Source of the DNA: Chloroflexota bacterium | GTDB lineage: Bacteria > Chloroflexota > UBA6077 | Direction: 5' to 3' | Assembly: GCA_021806765.1 (NCBI GenBank) | Contig: JAJZQR010000048.1 | Coordinates: forward strand, 1-26,587 | Length of the DNA: 26,587 bases | Part shown: positions 16,179 to 23,894 of the stretch, piece by piece | Numbering within the stretch: the first letter of the stretch is position 1 | Layout of the letters: each line of letters begins with the position of its first letter | Notes under the pieces: model-generated | What the model was told of the DNA's origin: nothing | The model's input: only the letters and a program-made list of their open reading frames with translations | Database searches by the model: none | Translations under genes and position numbers: made by a program

Positions 16179-16467
16179 TTATGATCGATGGGCGAGGTTC
16201 TGGCAAGCCACGGGGCAGGAAACGTCATGGCTCCAACAATCTCATCAAGTTACATACCTCAGAAAGACAACTGCAGATTCCAAGCCCTCGACCGCATCTC
16301 TCCCGTCCGAACGGTCCCCGGCGCGGGTGAAGCCGGCCCTTCCCGCCAACAGGCGAGAGAGGCCTGAACACGAACCGGGGCCCCCGAGGGTGGAAGTCCC
16401 TCGGGGGCCCCGGTATGGGCCAACGATTCGAGCCTCGCTGGAAGGGTCGCGCCGGGCATCTCTCCCG
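16179..16467. other. Intergenic gap between histidine kinase and cytochrome genes
   Basis: Both flanking genes are on the minus strand. Apart from the strong hairpin at 16374-16414, I see no gene, no RNA gene and no good promoter. A short open frame at 16259-16459 is low-complexity and overlaps the hairpin. Confidence 0.5.
16374..16414 (-). terminator. 17-bp perfect hairpin downstream of the cytochrome gene
   Basis: Arms 16374-16390 and 16398-16414 (ACCGGGGCCCCCGAGGG and its exact complement) enclose a seven-base loop. It lies 54 bp beyond the cytochrome stop codon. The minus strand after the stem reads TCGTGTTC, which is only weakly T-rich, so it is either a poor intrinsic terminator or an mRNA-stabilising end. 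Confidence 0.6.
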
Positions 16468-17205
16468 CTACTGGCGCTGGTGGGGATCGTCGTGGCAGGC
16501 GGTGCAGTCCTGCAGCACCCCGTTTCGCACGTTCTCCATGCCCATCTTGCCGTGGCAGCTGAGGCAGCCGACCGTAGAGGCCCTGGGGCCCACCACGGGC
16601 TGGAACTGGGCATCACTCTGGGCGTTCAGCAACAGCGCCGTCTTCTTGGCCACCTCACCCGTCAGCCTGGCGCACCGGTCCTTTCGCTCCTGGGACTCCA
16701 CCTTGACGCCATTCTTCTTGGCCCACTCCGTCACGGAGACGTGGCAGAGGGGAGAACCAGACCCCAGCTCCTCAGCGTACCACAGGGTCAGTTCGTTGAT
16801 CAGCTTGCCGTAGACCGCCGGATCCTTGTGAACCAGCCCTATGAAGGCACTCGATCCGATCAGCGCGCCGCAGTGAGAGCCCCAGCCCGACACCCCGCCC
16901 TCGCCAAACCTCATCATGCCTGCGGGAATCGTGGTGTAGGGAGGGCCTGCCTCGCTGGTCAGCGCATTGAAGGCCCCGTAGCTGCAACCGGCCTGGAAAT
17001 ATCCTGCGTTGGCCTTCCAGTATACCGCCTCGGGATCCAGCTTCTTGTAGGTCCATGGCCACTGGGGAGCCTCGGCGGCTGCCGCCACCGTCCCCTGGGA
17101 GCCGGCGACCAGGCTCAGGCCTGCCGCCCCCGCCGCCGCGCCGGCCGCCAGCTTTCCCGCGTTCGCCAGGAAGATCCTCCGGGACAGCTTGTCACCATTC
17201 TCCAT
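16468..17205 (-). CDS. Tat-exported dihaem cytochrome of the split-Soret type
   Basis: A 245-aa precursor, the size range of split-Soret cytochrome c. A Tat signal (LSRRIFLAN, 7-15, then an Ala-rich hydrophobic stretch to about residue 45) directs it across the membrane folded. The middle has the C_GCAxxG-type pattern: AGCSYGAFNAL with Cys74, then GEGGVSGWGSHCGALIG with Cys112. Cys154 and Cys178 follow, making four non-haem cysteines, suited to an iron-sulfur cluster. Two c-type haem sites close the protein, CLSCH (214-218) and CTACH (234-238). Its electron partner is not known. The ATG at 17205 follows GGGGGAGGAG by four bases. It is a single gene, divergent from the GT39 gene. Confidence 0.82.
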   Translation of the reverse strand: MENGDKLSRRIFLANAGKLAAGAAAGAAGLSLVAGSQGTVAAAAEAPQWPWTYKKLDPEAVYWKANAGYFQAGCSYGAFNALTSEAGPPYTTIPAGMMRFGEGGVSGWGSHCGALIGSSAFIGLVHKDPAVYGKLINELTLWYAEELGSGSPLCHVSVTEWAKKNGVKVESQERKDRCARLTGEVAKKTALLLNAQSDAQFQPVVGPRASTVGCLSCHGKMGMENVRNGVLQDCTACHDDPHQRQ

Positions 17206-17523
17206 TGAACTCCTCCCCCTCCTAACTGGGTTGATTGCCCCGACCAGACACTCCGGGGTACCACGCACCTTCTACCATATTCCACCGTGGTAGGTAATAG
17301 GGTAAACGCCCTAAGCAGGGAGTGGGTATTTGATGTATCTTCCGCGCAAAGAACCGGTCGCCGCAAAGCAGAAGCTGCTCTCCCGACCCTTGCGCGGACC
17401 TCTCTCTTGCATCATCATACCTGCGCGCCACGACCATCCTCTGCCATGTTCACTGAAGACGAGGCCAGGCCTGGGCCGCTGCTCTGCTCAGGACCGCCGG
17501 CGCGCCGGCATGGGAGATCGCCT
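17206..17523. promoter_or_regulatory. Divergent control region of the cytochrome and GT39 genes
   Basis: These 318 bp separate two diverging genes. An inverted repeat CTACCA-N10-TGGTAG (17272-17293) encloses the small palindrome CCACCGTGG (17282-17290) and could be an operator, 67-88 bp upstream of the cytochrome ATG. No clear -35/-10 pair is seen on either strand. Open frames here are continuations of the GT39 frame without protein-like composition. Confidence 0.3.
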
Positions 17524-19659
17524 TTGAAACCTTCACACACCGTCGCAGCCACAACGCCCGCCGTTCCAGGTCGAGGAGTCCGGCCGGGGCCTGCGCTGAG
17601 TTCGCTCCTGATGGCGGCCTCTGCAGGAGTAGGCGCTCTGGTTCTGGCGGCCCCGGGCATCGAGCCCTCGGCCTCCATTCGGGCAAATATGCCGGGCTTT
17701 GCCCTTCTGGGCGGAAGCTGGCTGCTCCTGGACAGCTGGGCGCTGCTGTACGCCCTGCTCCTGCGGAGGCTGGCCCGAGTCCCCTGGGAACGGGCCCTCT
17801 TTTGGGCCGCCCTCTGCCACACTCCCATCCTGCTCTCTCTGGGTGTGGTGCCGGCCGTCTACGGCAGCGACCTCTCCCATCGGGTCTACGCCGGCAGTGA
17901 CTACGGCCGGTTGCTGTTCCAACCGCTGGCCGTGGACTACCTGGTTCTCGCGCCTGCCCTGGCTCAGGCTCTGCTCCTCGCGGGCCTCCACTGGCGCGTC
18001 TGGGTCCGCCACCTCCCCATCCTCGCCATCGCCCTGCTGGCCCTCGCCCTGCGCCTCTCCCACGCGGGCTGGGGTCTTCCGGCCCTGCTCCACCCCGACG
18101 AGCACCGCTATTACGGCCCGGCCACCATCATGGCCGCCAGGGGCGACCTGAACCCTCACTACTTCCAGAACCCCAGCCTGATGATCTATCTCACCTACCT
18201 GCTGCTGGTGCTGCTGGCGCCCCAGTCCCGCGCCTTCCTGACCATGGATCAGCTGTTCAACCTGGGGATCCTCAATCCCCGGGGCGACTTCCTGGACCTG
18301 GTCGTCCTACGAGGTGCTGTGGCCGTCGTCGGGGTTCTGACCGTGATCGCCACCTATCTGGCCGGTCGGGAGCTGCTCTCCCGTCGCGCCGCCCTCTTCG
18401 GCGCCGGCCTCCTCGCCGTATCCTTCCTGCACGTCCGCAATTCCCACTACGCCACCAACGACGTGCTGGCCACCGGTCTCCTGGCCATCAGCTTCCTCTT
18501 CTCCGCCCGCATCTACACCCGAGGCCGCCTCTCCGACTACCTGCTGGCGGGCCTCTTCGGAGGCCTCGGCACCTCGGCCAAGTACAACGTCGGTCTCTTC
18601 GCAGCAGCAATCCTGGTAGCCCACCTGGCCAGGGTACCAGGGCATCGCCAGACTGGCTCTCCACACCAAAATGGTTACCTTGAAGGGACATCGGGATCAA
18701 AGCCGGGCGAGACCGCGGGATGGCGCCGCCATCTGCTGCTGCTCGCGGCCGCGGGGATGTCACTGGGTGGATTCCTCCTGGGGACCCCCTACGCCCTGCT
18801 GGACTTCCCAGCCTTCGCCTCTGACTTCCGCGACCAACTGTCCTACGGATCCGAGCCCTGGTTCGGGCAGCAGGCCGAGCCTTCCGCCCAGATCTTCCTC
18901 ACCGTCCTGGCCTGGGGACTTGGCCTGCTGCCGCTGCTCCTGGCGTTCTGGGGCGGGCTGTCGATGGGCCGCCGCGAGAAGGGCCGTCTTCTCCTGCTCC
19001 TGGCGGTGCCCGCCAGCTACTTTCTCTTTATGTCGACTCAGAAGCTGTTCTTCGCTCGCTTCGCCCTCCCTGCCCTACCTTTCCTCGCCCTGCTCGCCGG
19101 CCAGGGACTCGATGCGATCGGTCGGCGTTGGAAGGGCTCTAGATGGCCCAACGGACTGACCATCCTCTTGCTGGCCGCGGCGACAGCCCAACCCCTGTCC
19201 CTATCGCTCCAGCACGACAGGCTGCTGGCTCGGGCCGATACCCGGTTTCTGGCCGCCCAGTGGATCGACTCCCACCTGCCGAGGGACGCCTCCCTGGCCG
19301 TGGAAAGCTACGCCCAGTTGGATCCCAAGTTCGGATGGAAGGGCTACCAGGTTGAGGATAGCTACGTCTTCTGGCCGGAGAACGAGCAGACTAGAAGCAG
19401 GGCGATGAGTGGACGGTACCAATTCGTGGTTGTCAGCAGCTTCGGCTACGGCCCCTGGCAGGGACTGGGAGGTTCGAGTTCGACCCTGCCGCCTCAGTAC
19501 CGGTCGTTGGAGGAGAAGGGGCGCCTGGTGGCAGTCTTCGCCCCGGGCTACGGGAACAGCGAGCTTCCCTACGCCATCGACGACATGTACACCCCCTTCT
19601 GGCACCTCTTCGACCGGGAGCGGCCCGGTCCAACGGTGCGAATCTACGAGATGGATTGA
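17524..19659 (+). CDS. GT39-family (PMT-like) membrane glycosyltransferase
   Basis: A 711-aa polytopic membrane protein of the GT-C fold. These enzymes move a sugar from a polyprenyl-phosphate donor to an acceptor on the outer face of the membrane. The acidic active-site motif HPDEHRYYGPA lies at residues 190-200, followed by the GT39 block NPSLMIYLTYLLL and many helices. A soluble C-terminal part (about 540-711) follows. Unusually, four or five helices precede the HPDE motif. I prefer the TTG at 17524, with GGGAG seven bases upstream. The frame is open from 17287, and an ATG at 17446 is an alternative, but the extra N-terminus looks non-coding. Acceptor and donor are unknown. It ends 2 bp from the convergent glycoside hydrolase gene. 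Confidence 0.85.
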   Translation: MKPSHTVAATTPAVPGRGVRPGPALSSLLMAASAGVGALVLAAPGIEPSASIRANMPGFALLGGSWLLLDSWALLYALLLRRLARVPWERALFWAALCHTPILLSLGVVPAVYGSDLSHRVYAGSDYGRLLFQPLAVDYLVLAPALAQALLLAGLHWRVWVRHLPILAIALLALALRLSHAGWGLPALLHPDEHRYYGPATIMAARGDLNPHYFQNPSLMIYLTYLLLVLLAPQSRAFLTMDQLFNLGILNPRGDFLDLVVLRGAVAVVGVLTVIATYLAGRELLSRRAALFGAGLLAVSFLHVRNSHYATNDVLATGLLAISFLFSARIYTRGRLSDYLLAGLFGGLGTSAKYNVGLFAAAILVAHLARVPGHRQTGSPHQNGYLEGTSGSKPGETAGWRRHLLLLAAAGMSLGGFLLGTPYALLDFPAFASDFRDQLSYGSEPWFGQQAEPSAQIFLTVLAWGLGLLPLLLAFWGGLSMGRREKGRLLLLLAVPASYFLFMSTQKLFFARFALPALPFLALLAGQGLDAIGRRWKGSRWPNGLTILLLAAATAQPLSLSLQHDRLLARADTRFLAAQWIDSHLPRDASLAVESYAQLDPKFGWKGYQVEDSYVFWPENEQTRSRAMSGRYQFVVVSSFGYGPWQGLGGSSSTLPPQYRSLEEKGRLVAVFAPGYGNSELPYAIDDMYTPFWHLFDRERPGPTVRIYEMD

Positions 19660-19661
19660 GC

Positions 19662-21644
19662 CTACCCCCCTTGCTTCGAGTCGAAGCCTCCCCTGTCGAA
19701 CCGGTTGCTGGGATCCCAGAAGAGCCACTGGTGGACGCCGGTCTCGTAGGTTGCCTGCTTCTGGGCCTCGACGTCGCCGGCCGTGTAACTCTTGCCGGTC
19801 AGGTAGTCGTTGTAGTACTGGAGCCACGGCCGCAGCTTATCGGCGCCGATCCGCTTCACGGCGACCTTCATGCTCTCGTTGACGATCTCGTAGGGGTACA
19901 GCCCTGCCCTCTGGTTGCCGTACTTCGCTCCACCCTCCATGGCTATGCCGTCCCAGAAGAGGGTCGGGTAGAGCATGGGAGAGACGTAGTCCACATGCTG
20001 GGCCACATCCTCCAGGTGCTGACCGATCCCCATATCGTCGTCCCGCCACACCACATAGCCGAAGATGTCCGCCGAGACGACGCCGCCATGGGCATGGATC
20101 GCCTGCTTAGCCTTCTCGAGGAAGCCGTTGATCGCGGCCGTTCGGTTGGCCATCCTGTTGGGTTGCGAGAAGGTGATGGCATCCAGGGAGTTCCCGGCGC
20201 TGGCGTCGGTGGGGAACCTGACGTAGTCGAACTGCACCTCGTCGAAGCCGTTGTCGATCGCCTCGGTGGCCAGGGCGATGTTGTAGTCCCAGACCTCCGG
20301 AAGGGTGGGATCCGCCCAGCGAAGCCCCTCGTTGTCCACCCACGGCTTGCCGGTGGCCGAATTGATCACGGCCAGATCCGGTCTGGCGGTTGCCAGAGGG
20401 TTATCCTTGAAGGTCACGATGCGCGCGATCGTATAGACCCCTCGCTTCTTCAGTTCGGCCAGGAAATTCTTGGGGTCTTTGATCATGATCTCCTGCTGGG
20501 CGCCGATCTGCTGCACCATGGGAACGTCGCTCTTGTAGGCGATCCAGCCCCGGTCACCCTTTATGTCGATGACGACGGTGTTGATCTCGGTGCTGTCCGC
20601 CAACTGCAGGACGTGCCCGGTCAGACCCTGGTCGCCGACGCCGTAGAAGGTGAGGTACACACCCCGGGCCAGGAAGGGCCTCAGAGTGATGTCCAGGCTG
20701 CTCTGGTCTCCCACCTTAGCCTGCTGGTGGCCATAACCGGGTGCGGTAATCAACAGCGCCGCGTTCTCCTGCAGCCCCGAGATCTTGAAGTTCCCCTGCT
20801 GATCCGTGGCAACCGTACTGTGTCCGTCGGAGACCGTAGCACTCGCCAGAGGCTGCCCCTTGGGGTCCTTGACCACACCGGTCACTGTGTCGGGCTGCAA
20901 CAGCACGTCGGCGCTGTCCTGGCCGCTATAGGTCACCTTGTAGGGGGAGAAGCCCTCCAACTTTACGGTAACCTCGGTGCCTTCGGGCAGGTACTGGAGC
21001 CTCGCCTGCCCCTGCTTATCGGTGCGAACGGTGGTGTGCCCATCGCTGGCCTCCGCCCCCTCCACCGGCTGCCTGGTGAACTTGTTGATCGCCTTCACGG
21101 TCAGCACGTTGGGCTTCAGCACCAGTTGCGCCGTCGACTGCCCGTCGTACTTCAGAGTAAGGGGTCCAAAACCGCTAGCTCTGACCACTACCTCGGTACC
21201 CGGATCGATCCCCACCAGCTTGAACCGGCCCTGATCGTCGGCCTGGACTACCTGGTCACCCGCGACCACCTGCACTCCCTTCACAGGTTTCCCCCCGGAA
21301 GAGTCCGAGATCGCACCCTCCAGAACCCGGGGGTCCAGGGTGAGTCGTAATTGATCGCCGAAGGTCACCATGCTGGAGGCCGGCTGGTGCCCCTTCGCCT
21401 CGGCCACTATGCTGCTACCGAAGCGCAGACCCGTGATGGTAAAGGCGCCATCCTCGCCAACCCGAAACTCCTTATCGCCGGCCTTAACCACCGCTTCCAC
21501 CAGCGGCTTGCCGGTGGTTGCGTCGATGACCTGGCCGCTGAGAGTCCTGGCCGGCGCCAGGAAAACGGCCCCCACCGCGGTGGCCAGGACGGCTATCGCG
21601 GTGCTCGCGGCAACTATGATGGTACCCCGCTGAGAGCGAAACAT
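19662..21644 (-). CDS. Exported putative glycoside hydrolase (DUF4015-like) with four carboxypeptidase-regulatory-like repeats
   Basis: A 660-aa protein with an N-terminal signal or anchor helix (residues 9-30). Four beta-sandwich repeats follow at about 35-89, 107-160, 180-233 and 253-305. Each has a G.V.D...G.P...A....G pattern and ends in GFGP-like turns. Residues about 325-640 form a TIM-barrel-type domain with ARGVYLTFYG, VVIDIKGDRGWIAY, FDEVQFDYVRFPTD and VSADIFGYVVW, matching the putative glycoside hydrolase family DUF4015 (PF13200). It probably acts on cell-surface polysaccharide outside the membrane. ATG 21644 was chosen because residues upstream of it look non-coding; a TTG at 21653 is close to a GGGGGAAGG. 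It converges with GT39. Confidence 0.85.
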   Translation of the reverse strand: MFRSQRGTIIVAASTAIAVLATAVGAVFLAPARTLSGQVIDATTGKPLVEAVVKAGDKEFRVGEDGAFTITGLRFGSSIVAEAKGHQPASSMVTFGDQLRLTLDPRVLEGAISDSSGGKPVKGVQVVAGDQVVQADDQGRFKLVGIDPGTEVVVRASGFGPLTLKYDGQSTAQLVLKPNVLTVKAINKFTRQPVEGAEASDGHTTVRTDKQGQARLQYLPEGTEVTVKLEGFSPYKVTYSGQDSADVLLQPDTVTGVVKDPKGQPLASATVSDGHSTVATDQQGNFKISGLQENAALLITAPGYGHQQAKVGDQSSLDITLRPFLARGVYLTFYGVGDQGLTGHVLQLADSTEINTVVIDIKGDRGWIAYKSDVPMVQQIGAQQEIMIKDPKNFLAELKKRGVYTIARIVTFKDNPLATARPDLAVINSATGKPWVDNEGLRWADPTLPEVWDYNIALATEAIDNGFDEVQFDYVRFPTDASAGNSLDAITFSQPNRMANRTAAINGFLEKAKQAIHAHGGVVSADIFGYVVWRDDDMGIGQHLEDVAQHVDYVSPMLYPTLFWDGIAMEGGAKYGNQRAGLYPYEIVNESMKVAVKRIGADKLRPWLQYYNDYLTGKSYTAGDVEAQKQATYETGVHQWLFWDPSNRFDRGGFDSKQGG

Positions 21645-21845
21645 CGATGACAAGGCCTTCCCCCTACCGCTAAAACTTCTATGAAGCTGCCAGCCCCAGG
21701 CTAACTCGTGGGGGCAGAAGAAAAGCAGGAAGCGTTCCCGCTTCAATGCGGATGGATGAGGATTCAGCACGGAATGAGGCAGGGGACGCGAGGTTACCAT
21801 AGGCCAGTCGGAGACGGAGAGCAATCCCCCGATATTCCTAGTCAC

Positions 21846-21918
21846 CGTAGGAGCCGCCTCCCAGCGGCGATCGTCCTGGGGAGACGAGCACGATCGCCGG
21901 CAGGAGCCGGCTCCTACG
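21846..21918. repeat. 73-bp inverted repeat GTAGGAGCCG...CGGCTCCTAC overlapping the hicA stop
   Basis: Arms 21846-21874 and 21890-21918 pair at about 25 of 29 positions around a 15-base loop and begin CGTAGGAGCCG. The right-hand arm contains the TAG stop codon of hicA (21916-21914). The rest of the 269-bp gap up to the hydrolase gene holds no gene. Confidence 0.75.
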
Positions 21919-22132
21919 GCAGCGACAGGAACTCCTCCACGGTGAGTCCAGCCTGCCGAATCAGGGCTCGTAACGTCCCTCTGTCCAGCTCTTTGTGGCG
22001 CGGCACTGAGAGACGTCTACCGGAAGGATTCCGTAGGATCATGTGGCTACCGGTCATGTGGTCCAGGGAGTAGCCCAATCTGGCGATTGCTCTGACGAAA
22101 TCATCGCCGGAAAGGACCGGCAGAGGGGGCAT
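21914..22132 (-). CDS. hicA: HicA-family toxin (mRNA interferase)
   Basis: A 72-aa dsRBD-like protein of the HicA family, which cleaves mRNA when not held by HicB. The pattern is clear: PVLSGDDFVRAIARLGY, then GSHMILRNPSG with the catalytic His30, and VPRHKELDRGTLRALIRQAGLT. Its ATG shares the A of the hicB TGA stop (TGATG), so synthesis is coupled to the antitoxin. The last two or three codons and the stop lie in an inverted repeat, but the length is normal for the family. Confidence 0.92.
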   Translation of the reverse strand: MPPLPVLSGDDFVRAIARLGYSLDHMTGSHMILRNPSGRRLSVPRHKELDRGTLRALIRQAGLTVEEFLSLP

Positions 22133-22341
22133 CAGGCGGCCACTTGGATCTGAACCGAGTCCTCAGCGGGAACCGGCTCGCCGTGTTTGCGGAGGCTCTC
22201 CAGGTAGCCGGCAACGGCATCGGAGGCATTGGCGATAGCCTCCTCCCTGGTCTTTCCCTGAGACACGCACCCGGGAAGGGCCGGCACCTCAGCCACTATC
22301 CAACCATCTTCGCCCTGGCTCAAGATCACCGTGTACTTCAT
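22132..22341 (-). CDS. hicB: HicB-family antitoxin, short form
   Basis: A 69-aa protein with the HicB fold: MKYTVILSQGEDGWIVAEVPALPGCVSQGKT and REEAIANASDAVAGYLESLRKHG. It binds and neutralises HicA. The C-terminal ribbon-helix-helix or HTH domain found in longer HicB proteins is missing, so DNA binding and autoregulation by this protein are not expected from the sequence. ATG 22341 has GGGGGTG five bases upstream. It starts 25 bp after the DUF815 gene, and is probably read from the same transcript. Confidence 0.92.
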   Translation of the reverse strand: MKYTVILSQGEDGWIVAEVPALPGCVSQGKTREEAIANASDAVAGYLESLRKHGEPVPAEDSVQIQVAA

Positions 22342-22366
22342 GGAGCACCCCCGACACGATCTGCAG

Positions 22367-23884
22367 CTACTTTACCATACTAGCAGAAGTAGTGATCCCG
22401 CGATCTCCAGACTGCGACAGCGCCAGTTCGCCGCTCAGGAAGTCCACGAACTGGCGGGCCGTTCTGCCGGAGAAACCGCCCTGGTGAACAGCCCACTGGA
22501 GGGCGCGGCTCCGCAGGTCGGTGCCGTCGATCTCCAACCCTCGCTGGCTCACCAGACTCTCCACAATCCGGAGGTACCTGGGTTGGTCGGGCGAGGAGAA
22601 AACCAGGGTTATGCCGAAGCGGTCGGCGAGGGAGAGCTTCTCCTGGTGGGTGTCCTGGCTCCGAACCTCCCCATCGCCCCCCATCCGATCCGAGAAGCGC
22701 TCCTGTACCAGATGGCGCCGGTTCGAGGTAGCATAGACCACTACGTTCTCGGGGCGAGCCTCGACGCTGCCCTCCAGGGCCGCCTTCAACTCCTTGTAGG
22801 CGGTCTCCTGTTCGTCGAAGGAGAGATCGTCCACGAAGAGAATGAACCGCTCAGGCCGGCGCCGCAGAGCCGTCAGGATGCGGGGAAAGTCGCCCAGCAA
22901 TCCCTTGGGCACCTCCACCAGTCGAAGCCCCCGACCACCATACCGATGGAGCAGCGCCTTGATGGAAGAGGACTTCCCCGTCCCCCGATCGCCATACAGC
23001 AGCACGTTGTTGGCCGGGAAACCGGAGACGAACTGCTCGGTGTTCCGGAGGAGGAGAGCCCGCTCCAGGTCGTACTCCACCAACTCCTCCAGCCGAATGG
23101 GGTCGGGATAGGCGATCCCCTCCAGCGTCCCTCCCCGGTCACCCCGCACCCACCGGAAGGCCCGGAAGCGGGCGAAGTCTCCAACCCCGGAGGTGGCGTA
23201 GTGTTCGGCCAGTTCCCCCAGCAGGGAGGGCCAGCCCCGGCTGGCAGCCAGCCGCAGCTTGATTGCCGGAACCCGGGCATCGGCGCCATCCGATGCCGCC
23301 GACAGGGGAGACAGCTCTTGCCAGGGCACCAGCCTCGCCGGATCCTCGCCCAGCCTGGCCCTCACCACGTCGAAGAGGGCGCCGTCGCCCACCAGGAAAA
23401 GCTCTTCCAGCAACTCCAGGTCGTTCCTGGCGGCCTCCAGCAGGGCCGGCCCCATAGTCTCCACAGCCCCACGCTCGGCCTTGCGGGTGAAGGGATTGTC
23501 ATCGGAAAGCAACTGCTCCAGCAGGTGGTTCTGCCAGGCGTTCCCCGTAAGGGGGGAGGCGCTCATCTCGGCTTCGGCGGCCAGTTGAGAGAAGAGATGG
23601 GCGTAAGCCTCGAGGATCGAAGCGTCATCGGTCCTGGGGTTCTCGACCACCACCGCTCGCAGCAGCCCCAGGAACCCCCTGCCGATGCCGTCTTCCAGCA
23701 CTCCCTGGAAGAGGTGCAGTCCCCCGGCCCGCCACAACAGCGCCCTCAAGGAAGCAGCATCGGCTGCCGAGGCCTCACCCTGACCCTCTCCCAGAGGGAG
23801 AGGGGAACCCCTCTCCGCGTCCCCGCGTCCCCGTGTCCCCGCGTCTGCGAATCTCCCCATCACCCCGTCTCCCCACCTCTCCAT
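22367..23884 (-). CDS. DUF815-family AAA ATPase
   Basis: A 505-aa protein. The C-terminal half is a DUF815 AAA domain: Walker A LLYGDRGTGKSS (residues about 295-306), Walker B RFILFVDDLSFDE (346-358), sensor VYATSNRRHL and the FSDRMGGDGEV.SQDT..EKLSLADRFG block that marks the family. The N-terminal half is helical and poorly conserved. The function of DUF815 ATPases is not established. I place the start at ATG 23884, 10 bp after the HAD gene. The first 35-40 codons translate a repetitive CCCCGCGTC/GGGAGAGGGT sequence, so the true start may be further inside, near 23750. Confidence 0.82.
   Translation of the reverse strand: MERWGDGVMGRFADAGTRGRGDAERGSPLPLGEGQGEASAADAASLRALLWRAGGLHLFQGVLEDGIGRGFLGLLRAVVVENPRTDDASILEAYAHLFSQLAAEAEMSASPLTGNAWQNHLLEQLLSDDNPFTRKAERGAVETMGPALLEAARNDLELLEELFLVGDGALFDVVRARLGEDPARLVPWQELSPLSAASDGADARVPAIKLRLAASRGWPSLLGELAEHYATSGVGDFARFRAFRWVRGDRGGTLEGIAYPDPIRLEELVEYDLERALLLRNTEQFVSGFPANNVLLYGDRGTGKSSSIKALLHRYGGRGLRLVEVPKGLLGDFPRILTALRRRPERFILFVDDLSFDEQETAYKELKAALEGSVEARPENVVVYATSNRRHLVQERFSDRMGGDGEVRSQDTHQEKLSLADRFGITLVFSSPDQPRYLRIVESLVSQRGLEIDGTDLRSRALQWAVHQGGFSGRTARQFVDFLSGELALSQSGDRGITTSASMVK
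23770..23880. repeat. Repeat block over the 5' end of the DUF815 gene
   Basis: Positions 23770-23804 read CCTCACCCTGACCCTCTCCC with a CTCTCCC-AGA-GGGAGAG hairpin, a repeat type frequent in bacterial gaps. From 23813 to 23880 follow imperfect tandem CCCCGCGTC, CCCCGTGTC and CCCCGTCTC units. The stretch has no stop in the minus-strand frame of the ATPase gene. Confidence 0.6.
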
Positions 23885-23894
23885 TCCTTTTCCC

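Noticed and set aside
17287..17523. N-terminal extension of the GT39 frame
   Set aside because: No ribosome site, low-complexity and His/Arg/Pro-rich residues, and no membrane helix. It lies in the divergent control region.
19656..21350. Plus-strand open frame of 564 codons opposite the glycoside hydrolase gene
   Set aside because: Shadow of the DUF4015-type gene. It has no recognisable domain, and its start lies inside the end of the GT39 gene.
23813..23880. CRISPR-like array in the CCCCGCGTC region
   Set aside because: The units are adjacent 9-10 bp tandem copies without unique spacers, and there are no cas genes.
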